A DNA stretch of 64,000 nt from Acidithiobacillus thiooxidans ATCC 19377 (GTDB lineage: Bacteria; Pseudomonadota; Gammaproteobacteria; Acidithiobacillales; Acidithiobacillaceae). Within the stretch, counting starts at the first letter, position 1, and each line of letters opens with the position of its first letter. The stretch covers positions 62,001 to 126,000 of the forward strand of contig NZ_CP045571.1 in assembly GCF_009662475.1 (NCBI RefSeq). Direction: 5' to 3'. The notes under the pieces are model-generated. The model was not told where the DNA came from, ran no database searches, and was given only the letters and a program-made list of their open reading frames with translations. Of this stretch, positions 62,010 to 64,000 are shown one piece after another. The position numbers were made by a program, and so were the translations under genes.

Positions 62010-62148
62010 AAATAATATTACATGTCCGTAAGTTAGCGGCCAACAATAGTCAGATTGGCCGGTACGTTACATGAATGATTACGCCTCCATTCAGCGCGGC
62101 TTGCGTAAATGCTAAGATGCGGCCTACTCGATCAATTGCGGATTATTT

Positions 62149-63381
62149 ATGACCATGAATACAGAACAGGCAGAAGCACAAATTGCGCTAGGCACAGTGG
62201 ATATTCTTCCGGAAGGAGAAATATCCAAACGTCTGGAGCTCGCGGCAGAAAAATCCGAACCATTGCGAATCAAGCTCGGTATGGATCCGACCGCTCCGGA
62301 TCTTCACCTCGGCCATACGGTATTACTCCATAAGGCACGACAGTTTCAGGATATGGGGCACAAATTATTATTCATCGTAGGTGATTTTACAGCGATGATC
62401 GGTGACCCGACGGGCAAAAATGTCACCCGCAAGCCGCTCAGTCGAGAGGAGGTGACCGCCAATGCCGAAACCTACCAGCGCCAGGTCTTCAAAATTCTTG
62501 ATCCTGAGCACACTGAAATACATTTTAACTCCAAGTGGTTGGGCGCGTTGGCTCCAGAAGCACTGATCCAGCTTGCCGCACGTTATACGGTGGCCCGGAT
62601 GCTGGAGCGCGATGATTTCAGCAAGCGCTATGCAGCGAATCAACCCATTGCCATCCACGAATTTCTCTATCCCCTGCTACAAGGATATGACTCGGTGGCC
62701 ATCAAGGCGGACCTGGAAATGGGCGGGACCGATCAGCGTTTTAATCTGCTGGTAGGTCGGGAACTCCAACGAGAATACAGTCAAAAAGCGCAAATGGTGC
62801 TGACCATGCCGATTCTGGAGGGCCTCGATGGGGTTCAGAAAATGTCCAAATCCCTGGGTAATTTTATTGCTGTAGAAGATCCTGCTGTAGAAATGTTTGG
62901 CAAGATCATGTCTATTTCAGATGTTTTGATGTGGCGCTATTACACACTGCTCTCCCGGGTCTCTGTTCAGGAGCAGGAACGATTACGGCGAGGAGCAGAA
63001 GCAGGATTGCTGAATCCTCGCGATATAAAGCTGGATCTTGCCGAAGAACTGGTGACCCGTTTCCATAACAAAGAAGAGGCAGAAGCGGCGCGTACGACTT
63101 TTCTGGCCCGCTTTCAGCGTCATGAAACGCCGCAGGATCTACCCTTGCAGAATTATGCCTTCGATAGCCCTCCACGCCTGGCGCAGGTGCTGGTACAGGC
63201 TGGTTTGGCGAGCAGCAACAGCGAAGCCATGCGCAAAATCCGCGAAAATGCTGTGCGGGTGAACGGCGAGCGCGCAGACGATCCGGCGATTACGCTGAAT
63301 ATTGGGGAGGAGTATTTACTGCAACTCGGTAAACGCCACTTTGCCAGAGTGACGCTCTGTGCGGAGAAAAACGCTAACTGA
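62149..63381 (+). CDS. tyrS: Tyrosyl-tRNA synthetase
   Basis: A 410-residue class I synthetase: ATP-binding HLGH ([14 protein letters not shown]), KMSKS in [13 protein letters not shown] and a C-terminal S4 RNA-binding domain ([31 protein letters not shown]). It belongs to the longer TyrS form common in proteobacteria. A second ATG two codons later is possible. The rRNA promoter follows about 60 bp after the stop. Confidence 0.94.
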   Translation: MTMNTEQAEAQIALGTVDILPEGEISKRLELAAEKSEPLRIKLGMDPTAPDLHLGHTVLLHKARQFQDMGHKLLFIVGDFTAMIGDPTGKNVTRKPLSREEVTANAETYQRQVFKILDPEHTEIHFNSKWLGALAPEALIQLAARYTVARMLERDDFSKRYAANQPIAIHEFLYPLLQGYDSVAIKADLEMGGTDQRFNLLVGRELQREYSQKAQMVLTMPILEGLDGVQKMSKSLGNFIAVEDPAVEMFGKIMSISDVLMWRYYTLLSRVSVQEQERLRRGAEAGLLNPRDIKLDLAEELVTRFHNKEEAEAARTTFLARFQRHETPQDLPLQNYAFDSPPRLAQVLVQAGLASSNSEAMRKIRENAVRVNGERADDPAITLNIGEEYLLQLGKRHFARVTLCAEKNAN

Positions 63382-63443
63382 CAGAATATAAAGACTTCCT
63401 GATGGTCGAGCCAGGAATACAGGAAAGATGCGAAAATATTGTG

Positions 63444-63471
63444 TTGACACCCCTCGAACCCTGCGTATAAT
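63444..63471 (+). promoter_or_regulatory. rRNA operon promoter
   Basis: Consensus TTGACA (63444-63449), a 16-bp spacer, consensus TATAAT (63466-63471) and a G/C-rich discriminator (GCGCCC). It sits about 150 bp before 16S. Confidence 0.9.
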
Positions 63472-63500
63472 GCGCCCTCACGACGCGGCGTTGAGCCGCA

Positions 63501-63529
63501 CCGGACTCCGGTCCGGATGTTCTTTAAAA
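63501..63529 (+). promoter_or_regulatory. rRNA leader hairpin and boxA-like element
   Basis: CCGGAC-TCCG-GTCCGG hairpin (63501-63516) followed by TGTTCTTTAAAA (63518-63529), close to the boxA antitermination sequence of rRNA leaders. Confidence 0.7.
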
Positions 63530-63621
63530 GCCGAGTGGAGATGTGTGGGGTTTAGGCCCAGGCTGTATTTGGATGCGAATTATCGTACTGAATATGGTAG
63601 AAGTTGAACAAATTGTTGGAT

Positions 63622-64000
<379 letters not shown>

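Overview
The window reads as a chromosomal segment of an acidophilic, sulfur/iron-oxidising gammaproteobacterium of the Acidithiobacillus type. The 16S rRNA 5' part at the right edge, the ResB/CcsA cytochrome c maturation pair, the heavy copper and mercury resistance load and the sulfur-handling genes all fit. The genus call rests on overall impression, not on a search.

Layout. (1) 1-6434: left flank, with the end of a WYL regulator, two VOC-fold proteins, an EVE-domain gene running in frame into a HigB-type toxin, its HigA antitoxin, a Phd-VapC pair, a truncated SDR, a Tat-exported alpha/beta hydrolase and the 3' part of a nitroreductase gene (nfsA). (2) 6435-45000: a 38,566-bp Tn7-like transposon. 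(3) 45001-64000: right flank, starting with the 5' part of the same nfsA, then ogt, cbpM-cbpA, uvrD, comEA, thrB, a LOG-family gene, polA, a K+ channel, engB, resB-ccsA, an MFS gene, panD, a psiF-like gene, tyrS, and an rRNA promoter with the start of 16S.

The transposon is bounded by TGTAG...CTACA ends, each with three copies of a 16-bp repeat (AAATAAAGTTGGTAAC), and by a perfect 5-bp target duplication (ACAGG at 6430-6434 and 45001-45005). Removing the element plus one ACAGG rejoins nfsA in frame as a 245-codon gene. The whole transposition set tnsA-B-C-D-E lies at the left end as overlapping genes; tnsE is the replication-targeting selector of Tn7, and no CRISPR or Cas gene is present.

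The cargo is almost all metal and sulfur chemistry: a mer operon (merR, merTPA); a persulfide dioxygenase/ArsR/MFS/DsrE module; a bufferin-like RiPP operon (two DUF2282 precursors, DoxX, a DUF692 MNIO enzyme, DUF2063 partner) followed by dsbD, two CPYC thioredoxin-fold proteins and an ECF sigma/anti-sigma pair; a small HMA-like/MerR/unknown trio; a copper operon (copA, DUF302 pseudogene, copZ, glutaredoxin) divergent from Met-rich proteins and a CusCBA-type RND pump. Decay marks are frequent: dsbD is split by an IS630-family element, a globin-GGDEF-EAL gene is cut by an IS110 remnant, a small RHH gene is frameshifted by a 16-bp tandem duplication, and a transposon-end-like sequence sits inside the element near 30850, suggesting it grew in at least two steps.

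Together the cargo would sense thiophilic metals (MerR, ArsR, sigma factor), bind or buffer copper in the periplasm (bufferin-like peptides, Met-rich proteins, Dsb-type oxidoreductases), pump Cu out of cytoplasm and periplasm (CopA, CusCBA), reduce mercury, and oxidise persulfides.
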